NCBI RefSeq assembly: GCF_000760035.1
Contig: NZ_JNAO01000004.1
Coordinates: 1 to 64,000 of the forward strand
Direction of reading: 5' to 3'
From: Prochlorococcus marinus str. MIT 9314
Lineage (GTDB): Bacteria > Cyanobacteriota > Cyanobacteriia > PCC-6307 > Cyanobiaceae
Length of the DNA stretch: 64,000 bases
Position numbers and translations under genes: made by a program. The notes under the pieces are model-generated. The model had not been told where the DNA came from. It was given only the letters and a program-made list of their open reading frames with translations, and did not search any database. Position 1 is the first letter of the stretch. Each line of letters starts with the position of its first letter. Positions 32,162 through 42,735 of this stretch are shown here, in pieces.

Positions 32162-32779
32162 ATGGCAATGTCACTAAAGGTTATTGTTCCTCCTCATCCA
32201 TTAATAAAACATTGGCTTTCAATATTGCGAGAAAAAAATACTCCAAATATTTTGTACTCAACAGGATATGAGCAATTAGGGAAATGGCTTACATATGAAG
32301 CATTGCGTAATTGGCTGCCATATAAAAAAGAGATAGTAAATACTAATAATGGAAACGCAGATGGATTCTTTATTAATAACGATTATCCAATAAAAGTGCT
32401 CGCAATGTTGCCCGAAGGGTTATCTCTTTGGTTTGGATCTAAAGAAGTAATTCCTAATTCAACCCTCTTATTAGGAGAACTTCCAAAAATTATTGAATCA
32501 AATGAAGGAGTTATATTTTATTCAGAACAAATAACAACAAAATCACCAACATTAGAAACTTTAATTAAATTAAAGGAATTAGGTGTTGATTCAAATAGGA
32601 TTCTTTTAATAACTGCTATTTGCTCAAATAAAGGGTTAAATGAAATTGCGAAATTACTCCCTAATCAGGTAATTTACACTTCTTGCATAGATGAGGAAGA
32701 CGAAAAAACACAATTATTAGTACCGGGTATTGGGAATCCTCTATCGCGTTTAAGTACTATATTTCAAGATAAGAACTAA
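32162..32779 (+). CDS. uracil phosphoribosyltransferase homologue, degenerate (205 aa)
   Basis: The N-terminal half resembles UPRT: VVPPHPLIKHWLSILREKNT-like start (KVIVPPHPLIKHWLSILREK) and the GYEQLGKWLTYEAL region. The PRPP-binding loop of true UPRTs (DPMLATGGS-type) is absent: the equivalent segment reads IFYSEQITTKSPTLETLIKL. The uracil-binding GIG near the C terminus survives only as VPGIGNPLSRL. So it is probably not an active UPRT; it may be a structural or regulatory relative, as annotated widely in marine picocyanobacteria. Start is the first ATG at 32162 (or the second at 32168). Confidence 0.8.
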   Translation: MAMSLKVIVPPHPLIKHWLSILREKNTPNILYSTGYEQLGKWLTYEALRNWLPYKKEIVNTNNGNADGFFINNDYPIKVLAMLPEGLSLWFGSKEVIPNSTLLLGELPKIIESNEGVIFYSEQITTKSPTLETLIKLKELGVDSNRILLITAICSNKGLNEIAKLLPNQVIYTSCIDEEDEKTQLLVPGIGNPLSRLSTIFQDKN

Positions 32780-32808
32780 TATAGAATATAGGAGTAAATA
32801 TTTTACCA

Positions 32809-33099
32809 ATGTCTGAATACAGAGATTCGTCTTCAAATAATCTTTTATCATTAATAAGCGGTGCTTTTATTGGAGCAGCAGGTCTAGCTTGGTGGTTAAT
32901 ATCCGAAGCAGACAAAAGAAAGGAGGAAAAAAAACAAAAAGCAATGATGTATTCCTCCAGAATTCAAGACGGCTCAGAAGCGATTGATTCAAATGAAAAT
33001 ATAAATGAAGTTGAAGGAGAGAATCTGGAGAAGAAAGTTGAGCAACTTAATTCTGCAATTGCTGATGTGAGGAAGCAACTTGAAGAGTTGGGGCAATAG
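32809..33099 (+). CDS. membrane-anchored coiled-coil protein (96 aa)
   Basis: A short polar N terminus and one hydrophobic helix (LLSLISGAFIGAAGLAWWLI) are followed by a charged helical tail with heptad spacing, ending VEQLNSAIADVRKQLEELGQ. It is likely an integral protein with a cytoplasmic coiled coil. No named family. It lies between the UPRT-like gene and ilvD, in the same direction (29 and 23 bases), perhaps in one transcript. Confidence 0.7.
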   Translation: MSEYRDSSSNNLLSLISGAFIGAAGLAWWLISEADKRKEEKKQKAMMYSSRIQDGSEAIDSNENINEVEGENLEKKVEQLNSAIADVRKQLEELGQ

Positions 33100-33122
33100 A
33101 ATAAAAAAGGTTCTCAAATAAT

Positions 33123-34796
33123 ATGAATAAACTCAGGTCATCTGCAATAACCCAAGGTGTGCAAAGATCCCCTAACAGATCGATGTTAAGAGCTGTTGGA
33201 TTTAATGATGAAGATTTTAATAAACCTATTATTGGAGTTGCAAATGGATACAGCACCATAACACCATGCAATATGGGTTTAAATAAGTTAGCTTTAAAAG
33301 CTGAAGAGTCTATAAAAAGATCAGGTGGGATGCCTCAGATGTTTGGGACTATAACAGTAAGTGATGGCATTTCTATGGGGACAGAGGGCATGAAATATTC
33401 CCTAGTTTCAAGAGAAGTTATTGCTGATTCAATTGAAACAGCATGCAATGCTCAGAGTATGGATGGAGTACTTGCTATAGGTGGATGTGATAAAAATATG
33501 CCGGGTGCCATGATTGCGATTGCAAGAATGAATATTCCCTCAATTTTCATTTATGGAGGGACAATAAAGCCTGGGAAATTGCATGGAGAAGATCTTACTG
33601 TTGTTAGTGCATTTGAAGCTGTTGGGCAATTAACATCAGGCAAAATTAATGAAGAAAGGCTAATCCAAGTTGAGAAAAATTGTATTCCTGGTGCTGGTAG
33701 CTGTGGAGGAATGTTTACAGCTAATACAATGTCTGCGGTTATTGAAGTATTAGGGTTAAGTCTTCCTCACAGTTCCACTATGGCTGCTGAAGATCTTGAA
33801 AAAGAACTAAGTGCAGATAAAAGTGCTGAGATATTAGTCTCTGCAATAGAAAAAGATATAAGACCTCTAGACCTAATGACAAAGAAAGCATTTGAAAATG
33901 CAATATCAGTAATTATGGCAATTGGCGGATCAACAAATGCGGTATTGCACATCTTAGCTATTGCGAATACTGCAGGAATAGATATCAACATTAATGATTT
34001 TGAGAGAATCAGACAAAAAGTACCAGTTATTTGTGACCTTAAACCGAGTGGTAAATATGTGACGGTGGATCTTCATAAGGCAGGTGGGATTCCACAAGTA
34101 ATGAAAATACTTTTGAATGCAGGATTAATTCATGGCGATTGCAAAAACATTGAAGGGAAAACCATCTCAGAGTACTTACAGAATATTCCAGATATGCCTC
34201 CAACAAATCAAAATGTCATAAGAGACATAAATGACCCTCTTTATAAAAAAGGACATCTAGCGATATTAAAAGGTAACTTAGCGATCGAAGGTTCTGTAGC
34301 CAAAATTAGCGGAGTAAAAAACCCTGTATTAACAGGTCCCGCAAAGATTTTTGAAAGTGAAGAAGATTGTTTAAAATCGATATTAAATAACGATATCAAA
34401 GCTGGTGATGTTGTTGTTATTAGAAACGAAGGTCCTGTAGGAGGTCCAGGTATGAGAGAAATGTTAGCTCCAACATCTGCGATTGTTGGTCAAGGGCTAG
34501 GAGAGAAGGTGGCTTTAATTACCGATGGTAGATTTAGCGGGGGTACCTATGGCCTTGTTGTGGGTCACATAGCTCCAGAGGCTGCTGTAGGAGGAAATAT
34601 TGCTCTAATAAAACAAGGTGATTTAATTACAGTAGATGCTGTAAAACAACTAATTGAAGTTGATTTATCTGACGAAGAATTAGAAAAAAGAAAAAAAGAT
34701 TGGGTAAAACCTATTCAAAAATACAAAAGAGGAATTCTTTCAAAATATTCGAGAATCGTAAGCACATCAAGTTTAGGAGCTGTTACTGATTTATAA
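33123..34796 (+). CDS. ilvD: dihydroxy-acid dehydratase (557 aa)
   Basis: Fe-S dehydratase of the branched-chain amino acid pathway. Cluster cysteines are in [14 protein letters not shown] and [15 protein letters not shown], and the substrate and Mg2+ region is in [15 protein letters not shown], with the C-terminal signature [20 protein letters not shown]. Full length. Confidence 0.96.
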   Translation: MNKLRSSAITQGVQRSPNRSMLRAVGFNDEDFNKPIIGVANGYSTITPCNMGLNKLALKAEESIKRSGGMPQMFGTITVSDGISMGTEGMKYSLVSREVIADSIETACNAQSMDGVLAIGGCDKNMPGAMIAIARMNIPSIFIYGGTIKPGKLHGEDLTVVSAFEAVGQLTSGKINEERLIQVEKNCIPGAGSCGGMFTANTMSAVIEVLGLSLPHSSTMAAEDLEKELSADKSAEILVSAIEKDIRPLDLMTKKAFENAISVIMAIGGSTNAVLHILAIANTAGIDININDFERIRQKVPVICDLKPSGKYVTVDLHKAGGIPQVMKILLNAGLIHGDCKNIEGKTISEYLQNIPDMPPTNQNVIRDINDPLYKKGHLAILKGNLAIEGSVAKISGVKNPVLTGPAKIFESEEDCLKSILNNDIKAGDVVVIRNEGPVGGPGMREMLAPTSAIVGQGLGEKVALITDGRFSGGTYGLVVGHIAPEAAVGGNIALIKQGDLITVDAVKQLIEVDLSDEELEKRKKDWVKPIQKYKRGILSKYSRIVSTSSLGAVTDL

Positions 34797-34817
34797 ATCA
34801 GCTCAAATTTTATTTTC

Positions 34818-35204
34818 TTAATCAATAAAACTTTTTATCCTATTTGCTAAATTTTCCAATCTAGCGCTGTATTTTGGTGAGTTGCATTTTTTCCCATTAT
34901 TGCTATCCATCCATAATGTTTTAACTCCACACCATAATATTGGTTCATCAGGGAAGTTAAGCTTAGAGATTACTAAAACCAATTCTTTATTTGATTTAAA
35001 AAGTTCTAATTCAAGATCATAAATTTCTAATCTTTTACCTTCTTTATCTCGACATAAAATATTAACTGTTAAATCAATATCTTCATCTTCGAATTCGTAT
35101 TCACCATTTATTTTTACTACAGAATGAACAAAAGGTTTATTTGTTAAATCTGCTGACTTAGCGATTAAGCTCTCTATATTTTTAGGTGGATTTTCAAATA
35201 ACAC
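34818..35204 (-). CDS. hypothetical protein downstream of CIA30 gene (128 aa)
   Basis: Starts at a GTG (35204) that lies inside the last codons of the CIA30 gene (11-base overlap), so translational coupling is likely. The protein is soluble and mostly beta: KINGEYEFEDEDIDLTVNIL, LVISKLNFPDEPILWCGVKT, WMDSNNGKKC. No family is recognised and no catalytic motif stands out. The GTG start and the overlap are the reasons I place the start here. Confidence 0.65.
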   Translation of the reverse strand: MLFENPPKNIESLIAKSADLTNKPFVHSVVKINGEYEFEDEDIDLTVNILCRDKEGKRLEIYDLELELFKSNKELVLVISKLNFPDEPILWCGVKTLWMDSNNGKKCNSPKYSARLENLANRIKSFID

Positions 35205-35742
35205 TTATTGATTTAATTAAAACTTTTATTGAACCCTGTTTAAACTCATTATTAAGTAATCCATCATCACCGAACTTAGAGTGTAGTAATTGCAATCTTT
35301 TAATTTTAGATGGCTTGAATTTAAATGGAAAACGTACTTTATTAGCTCTTACTGAAGGTTTTAACTCACTAAAAGGAATTTGAATATTTGTTGTCCCGAA
35401 TTTTTTTGTTGGGAATGATTTAATCCATCTAAGTCCACCCGGAATAAATTCGGTTAGTCCGAGTAGATCATCTTCACAAGCGACAGCAAATTTAAAAGTT
35501 CTTCCTTTTCCATCAATATTTAATTCAAAGGATGAATACTCAGATACATTTAAAGAAGGTTTATATATAGACGATCTACAACTAACAAATCCTCCTGCTT
35601 TCTCAACAATATTACCCTTTAATATTAAACCCGAATTTGAAATTTCACAAAAAGCTGAACTTGATCCGCCCATAACAGTATCATTTAATGTTTTCCAACC
35701 ATCGAACTCGTTTTTCTGGAATAAAAATTTTTTCTTACTCAT
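35194..35742 (-). CDS. CIA30 / NDUFAF1-like protein (182 aa)
   Basis: A CIA30-family domain (complex I intermediate-associated protein 30, galactose-binding-like fold). Signature elements are WKTLNDTVMGGSSSAFCEIS, GGFVSCRSS, KGRTFKFAVACEDD and FGTTNIQIPFSEL. In mitochondria the family assists complex I assembly; in cyanobacteria an NDH-1 assembly role is plausible but unproved. It follows pgl on the minus strand (30-base spacer), in a group with pentose-phosphate genes. Confidence 0.85.
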   Translation of the reverse strand: MSKKKFLFQKNEFDGWKTLNDTVMGGSSSAFCEISNSGLILKGNIVEKAGGFVSCRSSIYKPSLNVSEYSSFELNIDGKGRTFKFAVACEDDLLGLTEFIPGGLRWIKSFPTKKFGTTNIQIPFSELKPSVRANKVRFPFKFKPSKIKRLQLLHSKFGDDGLLNNEFKQGSIKVLIKSISVI

Positions 35743-35772
35743 TAAATAATTTAAATTATTAATAGACTTTAA

Positions 35773-36510
35773 CTAAATTTCTAATTCTTTTGCTGATTCC
35801 TGATCACAAAATATTGAAATTTGATTAATAGATTTTATTAATTTTGATGGTGTTCTATCTGGTGGCTCTTTTTCATCTAATAACCTCTCAAGCGCAATTC
35901 TTTTAGAAGCTCCACTAACTAAAAATACTATCTTTGAAGAAGCTGAAAGAACCTTTGGAGTTAATGAAATTCTTTTTAAACCTTTACCTTCATTAAAAAT
36001 AACAAAATCATCTACATTATTATTTTTTTGGTAAGGGAATAGTGAGGCTGTATGACCATCGTCTCCAAGACCTAATAATGTTAAATCAAAAGTTGGAGGG
36101 TTTGATCCGCATTTTTCAAATAATTTAGAAATAAATTGATTTTTTATAGCTTCATCATCAGCATTAAAATCATTGAAAATTTCATAAAAAAAAGCTTTAG
36201 ATCCAAAATTAGTTAACAATGAATTCTTCAACATTAACGAGTTACTCAATTCTGAATTTTGATCAACACATCTTTCATCCCCTAAAAAGACATCAACCAT
36301 ATCCCATCTAAGATCACTTTTTGATAAAAGCTTATAGACAGATTTAGGAGTTGAACCTCCACTTACACAAAATTTGAACCTGTCTATTTCTTTTAAAGTA
36401 TGAATAATGTAACTTTCAATAAACTTAAAAACCGCTGTAGATAGCTCTAACTTGTCTTTGTAAATGTTAAGTGTATATCCATTTTTAACCTTTTCAATCA
36501 TTTCATCCAT
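35773..36510 (-). CDS. pgl: 6-phosphogluconolactonase (245 aa)
   Basis: Hydrolyses 6-phosphogluconolactone in the oxidative pentose phosphate pathway. Family motifs: FCVSGGSTPKSVYKLL, VDVFLGDERCVDQNSE and LLGLGDDGHTASLFP. The start overlaps the end of gnd by 13 bases, coupling the second and third enzymes of the pathway. Zwf, the first enzyme, is not in the window. Confidence 0.94.
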   Translation of the reverse strand: MDEMIEKVKNGYTLNIYKDKLELSTAVFKFIESYIIHTLKEIDRFKFCVSGGSTPKSVYKLLSKSDLRWDMVDVFLGDERCVDQNSELSNSLMLKNSLLTNFGSKAFFYEIFNDFNADDEAIKNQFISKLFEKCGSNPPTFDLTLLGLGDDGHTASLFPYQKNNNVDDFVIFNEGKGLKRISLTPKVLSASSKIVFLVSGASKRIALERLLDEKEPPDRTPSKLIKSINQISIFCDQESAKELEI

Positions 36511-37916
36511 TCAGTATGAAAACTACCTTCCTTATCAATTCTTTCATATGTATGAGAGCCAAAACAGTCTCTCATTGCCTGAACAAGGTTCTGAGGAAGT
36601 CTATCGGTTCTATAACTATTCAAATAATCTAAGGTACTGGATAGACATGGGACTGGTATACCAGCTTTTGTGGATAAAGAGACAACTCTAGCTAAGTTAT
36701 CTAATCTTGTCGCGATTTCATTATTGAACCAATCATCAAAAATTAAATTTCTTAGATTAGGATCCTTGTTATAAGCATCTTGAATTTTACTTAATAATTT
36801 TGATCTAATTATGCAACCACCTTTCCATATTTGAGCAATTGACGGCATATTCAAACCATAGCTATATACTACAGATGCTTCTCTTAAAATATCCATACCT
36901 TGGGCATAGCTAGCAATTGTGGCAAGGACTACAGCATCAAATAAAGGTTTCATTCCATCTGATAAATTTCCTAAATCGAAATCCTCTATCTCTTTAGATG
37001 GGATAGTTTTTTCAATCTCACTACGTTGCTCTTTTAAAGAACTCATTACTCTTGCATTTAAAGATGCATAAATAGTTGGGACTGATACCCCCAGCTCTAG
37101 AGCACTTACAACAGTCCATAACCCTGTACCTTTCTGGCCAGCTTTATCTAATATTTTTTCCACGACATCATCTCCAGTTATCTCATCTTTTGTATTGAGA
37201 CAAATCTCTGTTATCTCAACAAGATAAGAAGCTAATTCATCAGTATTATTCCAAATACCAAATACCTCTGACATTTGCTGACCGTTCATACCTTTAACTC
37301 TCTTCATAAGGTCATAAGCTTCTGCAAGTATTTGTTCAATTCCATATTCAATTCCATTATGAACAGTTTTCACAAAATGACCTGAGCCTCCTGGTCCAAC
37401 ATATGCAACACATGGTCCGTCTTCAACTTTGGCAGCCATTTTTGTTAATAAGCTTTCTATTGCATCATATGAAGCTTTAGTACCACCGGGCATCATACTT
37501 GGACCCTCTAGAGCTCCTTTGGCACCTCCAGAGACTCCCATCCCAATGTATCCAAAACTTTTACTTTCTAGAGTATTCACCCTTCTTTCTGTATCTTTAA
37601 ATTGAGAATTACCGCCATCTATTAATAAATCTCCTTCCTCGAGATATTCAGAAATATTATCAATGACAGCATCTGTTGCGGGGCCAGCTTTTACCATCAT
37701 TAGAATTCTTCTTGGCCTCTCAAGCTTGTTAACAAATTCTTGAAGAGTTTCAGCTCCTTCTATATTCTTCCCGAGGCCACGACCTTGTAAAAATTCTTCG
37801 GTTTTTGAGTAAGTCCTATTAAAAACTACACTAGAAAATCCATTTCTCTCTGCGTTAAGAACTAAATTTTCGCCCATAACACCAAGACCTATTAAACCAA
37901 AATGTGCCTTGGACAT
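36498..37916 (-). CDS. gnd: 6-phosphogluconate dehydrogenase (472 aa)
   Basis: NADP-dependent oxidative decarboxylase of the pentose phosphate pathway. The Rossmann start is IGLGVMGENLVLNAERNGF, then the substrate signature GVSGGAKGALEGPSMMPGG and catalytic Lys in KTVHNGIEYG. The C-terminal YFGSHTYERID-like tail reads FGSHTYERIDKEGSFHTEW. Full length. Its 3' end overlaps pgl. Confidence 0.97.
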   Translation of the reverse strand: MSKAHFGLIGLGVMGENLVLNAERNGFSSVVFNRTYSKTEEFLQGRGLGKNIEGAETLQEFVNKLERPRRILMMVKAGPATDAVIDNISEYLEEGDLLIDGGNSQFKDTERRVNTLESKSFGYIGMGVSGGAKGALEGPSMMPGGTKASYDAIESLLTKMAAKVEDGPCVAYVGPGGSGHFVKTVHNGIEYGIEQILAEAYDLMKRVKGMNGQQMSEVFGIWNNTDELASYLVEITEICLNTKDEITGDDVVEKILDKAGQKGTGLWTVVSALELGVSVPTIYASLNARVMSSLKEQRSEIEKTIPSKEIEDFDLGNLSDGMKPLFDAVVLATIASYAQGMDILREASVVYSYGLNMPSIAQIWKGGCIIRSKLLSKIQDAYNKDPNLRNLIFDDWFNNEIATRLDNLARVVSLSTKAGIPVPCLSSTLDYLNSYRTDRLPQNLVQAMRDCFGSHTYERIDKEGSFHTEWMK

Positions 37917-38011
37917 AAAAAATTAAAAAACTCAATAAATATAGTTTGCCTGCAACTCAACAAAATTGCTCAAAAAAAATACTTATGTCAGCGAAAAATG
38001 ATGGAAAAGAT

Positions 38012-39307
38012 TTAAATAACAGTTCCGTTTGCAATAGTGGCATTTTTAACTACTACAACAATTCCATTTCTAATATAGAAGCCTAATTCTGGCTTATCTG
38101 CTTCTTCTACTCGATCTTTATTAATGATCACGACATTATCACCAATTCTTGTATTCTTATCAAGAATTGCTCTTTTTACAGTAGTCCCTTCACCTACTCC
38201 AAGAGGCGTTCCGCCCCCTTTTCTTAATTCAGTCCTCTCTTCAGGGGATTCAAAGAAATCGGCTCCCATAACAAGAGTATCCTCAAGAACCGAGTCACTC
38301 TCAATCCTACTTCTTACACCTAAAACACAATGTAAAATACTGCATGACTTTAAGATTGTACCTTCACAAACTATTGAATCAGTAATTTGAGCATCTACAA
38401 GTTTAGAAGGGGGGAGAAATCTAGGTCTTGTATAAATTGGAAATTTCTCATCATAAAAACTAAATGGAGGTTTTGGTTGCTCAGTCAATGCAAGATTTGA
38501 CTCAAAGAATGCCCCAATGGTACCGATATCTTCCCAATAATCATCGAATACATAACTTTTAAGAGTATCGCCTCTATTGAGGGCTTCTGGAATTATGTCC
38601 TTACCAAAATCCGTATAATTAGGAAATTTATTTAGAAGATCGAAAAGAGTATTTCTGCTAAAAACGTAAATACCCATAGAGGCTAGATATGGTTTTTCGG
38701 CAGCTGACTCCTTACTTAAACCAAATTTTGAAGTATCTACAGCCATTGCCTTCAACTTCTCTCCAGTAGGCTTTTCACTGAATTCTTTAATATTTCCTAC
38801 ATCATCAGTTCTCATGAGGCCAAAACCTTCCGCTTGAGCTTCATCAACAGGCAAAGCTGCCACAGTTAGATCAGAGCCATTATCTCTATGATGTTGAACA
38901 AATAAACTGTAGTCCATCCTGTACAGTTGATCTCCTGACAATATTAAATATTCATCAACATCCCATTCTTGAAATAACCATTGGTATTTTCTTACAGCAT
39001 CAGCAGTCCCTTCAAACCACTTCGGGCTATCAGGAGTCTGTTGTGCTGCTAAAACCTCCACAAATCCTTGACCGAAAGGGCCATTTAAATTATAGGTTCT
39101 TCCTATATGCCTATTTAGAGATGCACTATTGAACTGGGTCAATACGTACATTTTTTCAATGCCTGAATTTATACAATTACTAATCGGAATATCTATCAAA
39201 CGATACTTACCTGCCAATGGCACAGCAGGTTTAGCCCTCATTTTTGTTAGAGGGTAAAGTCTAGAACCTTTTCCTCCTCCGAGGATTATGGCCAACACGC
39301 GCTTCAT
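38012..39307 (-). CDS. glgC: glucose-1-phosphate adenylyltransferase (431 aa)
   Basis: ADP-glucose pyrophosphorylase, the committed step of glycogen synthesis. The nucleotide site is [20 protein letters not shown], followed by [17 protein letters not shown] and the substrate region [15 protein letters not shown], with the C-terminal beta-helix ending [19 protein letters not shown]. Full length. It is in the same direction as gnd upstream of it. Confidence 0.97.
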   Translation of the reverse strand: MKRVLAIILGGGKGSRLYPLTKMRAKPAVPLAGKYRLIDIPISNCINSGIEKMYVLTQFNSASLNRHIGRTYNLNGPFGQGFVEVLAAQQTPDSPKWFEGTADAVRKYQWLFQEWDVDEYLILSGDQLYRMDYSLFVQHHRDNGSDLTVAALPVDEAQAEGFGLMRTDDVGNIKEFSEKPTGEKLKAMAVDTSKFGLSKESAAEKPYLASMGIYVFSRNTLFDLLNKFPNYTDFGKDIIPEALNRGDTLKSYVFDDYWEDIGTIGAFFESNLALTEQPKPPFSFYDEKFPIYTRPRFLPPSKLVDAQITDSIVCEGTILKSCSILHCVLGVRSRIESDSVLEDTLVMGADFFESPEERTELRKGGGTPLGVGEGTTVKRAILDKNTRIGDNVVIINKDRVEEADKPELGFYIRNGIVVVVKNATIANGTVI

Positions 39308-39437
39308 TCAAACTAATGGATGTAGATATACAACTAACTAAAGTAACTGATTATGGGCATATTTAGAAATACAGATGGTCAGTTTACAAAGGTATTCCGA
39401 TAAATCACTGGAAAAACTTAATATAAATCGAAAAAAG

Positions 39438-40748
39438 TTAGTTATTTTTATCCTCTTCTACCAAAGAAAACAATTTTTCAACGATTTTCAAAGAAACTTG
39501 TCTTTCTTCTCTTGATTGAGGACTTCTCAACTTGGTGACCGGCGTATGAAGTATTTTATTAATTATTCCTTTAGTCAGAGCTTCCACAACTTTTCTTTCT
39601 CGAGCCGAAAAATCTGGTCCCATTCTGCTAAGTGCTTTTTGCAATTCCTCTTTTCTAATTAGCTCCAAATCTGATCTAAGTTTATTTATTACTGGAACGG
39701 CCTCTAAACTTGCCCACCATTCTAGAAAAATGATCCTTTCTTCTTCTACTAGAGATTCCGCTTCCTTTGCTATTTTCTGTCTAAATTCTTGATTTCTTGA
39801 AACGACCTCTTGTAAGTCATCAACATCAAATGATTTTACAAATTCATGTTGTTTAACATCGTTAGATATATTTCTCGGTACCCCAATATCAATAAATTTA
39901 AGTCTATTACTCAAATTTAATTTTTCAATTTTTGCGAGATCAATAATTGGTTCTTCAGAAGCAGTACTAGTGAAAACAATGGAAGATAGTGATATATTTT
40001 CTTCTAATTCGTTTAATCCTCTACAAACAATCTCTAAATCAGGGAAGTCTTGAGCTAGATTTAATGCTCTATCAATATTTCTATTTAAAAGGATAAGTTT
40101 ATGACATCCTTTTGATTTTAAATGAGTTATTAAAAGCCTACTCATTCGTCCGGCGCCAATAACAAGAACGTTCTCTGATTCCAAGCTTACAAGAGTATCA
40201 AAACCATTTTCTTGTCCAATTTTTAATTGGGCAAGTTCTACCGCTGCTGAACTAATTGATACGGCTCCAGTTCCTAAATTTGTTTCAGATCTTACTTTTT
40301 TACCTGTACTAACTGATTGAGTTAATAATCTATTAAGAATTGGTCCAGTAGATTGATTCTCTTGACCTAATCTCATCATTTTTTTTACCTGCGAAAGGAT
40401 TTGTCCTTCCCCCAAAACGAGGCTATCGAGTCCTGCCGAGACTTTCATCAAATGCAAAACTGCTTCTTCCTGTCTAAAGCAAAACAGATGTGGATTTAAA
40501 TCTTCAAAAATAATTCCAGAATATTCTGATAAAAATTCTTTTATAGATGAAATTCCAGTATTTTTATCCTTTACTAGTGCATATATTTCCAGCCTATTAC
40601 AAGTACTTAAGATTGACACCTCTAAGACATCAGAGAAAGCTTTTAATGCTTTCAATGATTCTGTTATGGATTGGTCAGGAATACTTAATTTCTCACGCAC
40701 TTCAACAGGTGCCGTGCGATGACTCAGTCCGACGACAACAATGTGCAT
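39438..40748 (-). CDS. hemA: glutamyl-tRNA reductase (436 aa)
   Basis: First committed step of tetrapyrrole synthesis; reduces glutamyl-tRNA(Glu) to glutamate-1-semialdehyde. Motifs: VVVGLSHRTAPVEVREKLSI, STCNRLEIYAL with the catalytic Cys, and the NADPH region NVLVIGAGRMSRLLITHL. The 18-base gap to glpX suggests a joint transcript with the Calvin-cycle phosphatase. Confidence 0.97.
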   Translation of the reverse strand: MHIVVVGLSHRTAPVEVREKLSIPDQSITESLKALKAFSDVLEVSILSTCNRLEIYALVKDKNTGISSIKEFLSEYSGIIFEDLNPHLFCFRQEEAVLHLMKVSAGLDSLVLGEGQILSQVKKMMRLGQENQSTGPILNRLLTQSVSTGKKVRSETNLGTGAVSISSAAVELAQLKIGQENGFDTLVSLESENVLVIGAGRMSRLLITHLKSKGCHKLILLNRNIDRALNLAQDFPDLEIVCRGLNELEENISLSSIVFTSTASEEPIIDLAKIEKLNLSNRLKFIDIGVPRNISNDVKQHEFVKSFDVDDLQEVVSRNQEFRQKIAKEAESLVEEERIIFLEWWASLEAVPVINKLRSDLELIRKEELQKALSRMGPDFSARERKVVEALTKGIINKILHTPVTKLRSPQSREERQVSLKIVEKLFSLVEEDKNN

Positions 40749-40766
40749 AATATCAACAATGAATTT

Positions 40767-41768
40767 TTAAAGGCTGATACTCTTAGCACCATCTTTTATA
40801 TGAACAGTATTTGTGAACCTTGCAGTACTATCTAATGTACTAATAACCAGACTACTTGTTCTAACACAATCCCTTTCAAATTTAACTCCGTCAAATAGTA
40901 ATCCATCAGTTATTCCACTTCCAGCGAAAACAACATTTTCTCCCGATGCCAATTCATTAGCTTCATAGATTTTATCTATATCGGTTATGCCCATATCATT
41001 AAGACGTTTTATATTGCCTTCTTTTGTGTAATCAGCCCATTCAGAAGTCTGAGCGATCGCTGGATCATAAACTAGTTGGCCTTGAAAGTGTCCGCCTAGA
41101 GCTCTCATTGCAGCAGCTGAAATAACACCCTCAGGAGCTGCACCTATTCCCATCAAGCAATGTGTTCCAGTTCCTGCAAAACCGCATGCAATCGCAGCTT
41201 GAACATCACCATCAGAAATCGGTTGCACTTTTGCACCACATCCTCGAATCTCTTTAATTAAATCTTTATGCCTAGTTCTATCCATTACAACAACAGTAAG
41301 CTCATCAATAGAAAGACCCAAGCAATCACTTAGTATTTTCAAGTTTTCAGTAGCTGTATTTCTAATATCTACTTTACCTTTGGCAGCAGGAGGCGCTGCT
41401 AATTTGTTCATGTAAAAATCAGGAGCATTGAAAAGACCACCCGTATCAGAGGCAGCTAAAACAGCCATAGACCCTCTTTGATTATTTGCACAAAGATTAG
41501 TTCCTTCACAAGGATCTACTGCAAAGTCGACCCCTGGGCCACTTCCACTACCAACCTCTTCACCTATATAAAGCATAGGTGCTTCATCTCTTTCACCTTC
41601 TCCAATAACAATTTTCCCTTTCATTTCAATTTTGCCCATTCGCAATCTCATTGCTTCGACAGCTGCAGCATCAGCTTCATCTTTTTGACCGAGTCCTGTT
41701 AGTTTTGCTGAGGCAATAGCAGCTTGCTCGACAACTTCGAGAATTTCTTGAATTAAAGTTTGATTCAC
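40767..41768 (-). CDS. glpX: class II fructose-1,6/sedoheptulose-1,7-bisphosphatase, GlpX type (333 aa)
   Basis: Calvin-cycle and gluconeogenic phosphatase. Metal-binding motifs: [20 protein letters not shown] and [20 protein letters not shown], with the phosphate region [18 protein letters not shown]. The cyanobacterial form acts on both sugar bisphosphates. It is divergent from rpe across a 187-base spacer containing a perfect hairpin. Confidence 0.95.
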   Translation of the reverse strand: MNQTLIQEILEVVEQAAIASAKLTGLGQKDEADAAAVEAMRLRMGKIEMKGKIVIGEGERDEAPMLYIGEEVGSGSGPGVDFAVDPCEGTNLCANNQRGSMAVLAASDTGGLFNAPDFYMNKLAAPPAAKGKVDIRNTATENLKILSDCLGLSIDELTVVVMDRTRHKDLIKEIRGCGAKVQPISDGDVQAAIACGFAGTGTHCLMGIGAAPEGVISAAAMRALGGHFQGQLVYDPAIAQTSEWADYTKEGNIKRLNDMGITDIDKIYEANELASGENVVFAGSGITDGLLFDGVKFERDCVRTSSLVISTLDSTARFTNTVHIKDGAKSISL

Positions 41769-41811
41769 AATTAAATTTTTAGGATTTTCTAAAAGGTTTT
41801 GAGTATGATCT

Positions 41812-41834
41812 CATAAAAAATGGCATTTTTTATG
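41812..41834. repeat. perfect A+T-rich inverted repeat between glpX and rpe
   Basis: CATAAAAAAT, loop GGC, ATTTTTTATG: a perfect 10-bp stem. It lies 43 bases upstream of the glpX start and 121 bases upstream of rpe. It could be an operator, a transcript 5' hairpin or the end of an unannotated transcript. Confidence 0.5.
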
Positions 41835-41955
41835 AAAATTATTATGCTAGTAAGCTTTTTTTAACTCTTTACAGCTGTTACTTTATCAGCCCGTGACTTG
41901 AAATTAGGAATAAACAACTAAATATAGTATCTTTATTAAATATTTTAAAAATTAA

Positions 41956-42714
41956 ATGACTGAGTCAAATCAAGTAAATTTAGCTGGTACTAATAGACCA
42001 ATTCAAATAATTCCTTCAGTTTTACCAGCAGATTGGGCCAATATGGGAGCATGTGTGAAAGAGCTAGAAGAAGCTGGGGTAGATAGAATTCAATTTGATG
42101 TAATGGATGGGAATTTCGTGCCAAATCTTACATTCGGTCCTGAAATGATTGCTGCATGCAGGAAATATTGCAATGTCCCTTTTGAAACTCAATTAATGGT
42201 GAGTCAATACAACTGTGAAACCATGCTTGAATCTTATGTAAACGCCACAAAAGGGGCGAATGGTGAACCAGGAGTAGTAATAGCTCATGCCGAAGCAAAT
42301 ATTCATTTGCATAGAGTTCTAGGAAGAATAAGAGATCTAGGAGGATCTCCTTCTGTTGCATTAAACCCTCATACTCCTTTTGAAATGATTAAAAATATTA
42401 TGGATATGGTTGATCATGTTTTGGTTATGACAGTTAATCCAGGCTTTGGAGGACAAGCTTACATACCAACAATGCTTAATAAAATCAGAGAAATAAGAAA
42501 CTTTATTATCGAAAAAAACTTAAATGTCGATATTGAAGTTGATGGAGGGATAAAAGCAAACTGGACTATTTCACAATGTGCCGATGCTGGTGCTAATTGT
42601 TTTATTGCAGGTAGCGGAATGTTTGCTTACCCAACATTAAAAGAAGGATGTGATGACTTAAGAAAAGTCGCACTAGAAGCACAAAAAGGGAATGTCCTTT
42701 CAGAACCTCAATAA
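41956..42714 (+). CDS. rpe: ribulose-phosphate 3-epimerase (252 aa)
   Basis: Interconverts ribulose 5-phosphate and xylulose 5-phosphate. Motifs: IQFDVMDGNFVPNLTFGPEM with a metal ligand Asp, VVIAHAEANIHLHRVLGRIR, VLVMTVNPGFGGQAYIPTML and IEVDGGIKANWTISQCADAG. It has a slightly longer N terminus (MTESNQVNLAGTNRPIQIIP) than minimal family members. Divergent from glpX, so the two pentose-cycle genes share a regulatory region. Confidence 0.96.
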   Translation: MTESNQVNLAGTNRPIQIIPSVLPADWANMGACVKELEEAGVDRIQFDVMDGNFVPNLTFGPEMIAACRKYCNVPFETQLMVSQYNCETMLESYVNATKGANGEPGVVIAHAEANIHLHRVLGRIRDLGGSPSVALNPHTPFEMIKNIMDMVDHVLVMTVNPGFGGQAYIPTMLNKIREIRNFIIEKNLNVDIEVDGGIKANWTISQCADAGANCFIAGSGMFAYPTLKEGCDDLRKVALEAQKGNVLSEPQ

Positions 42715-42735
42715 ATATTCTTGATGATTAAAAAC

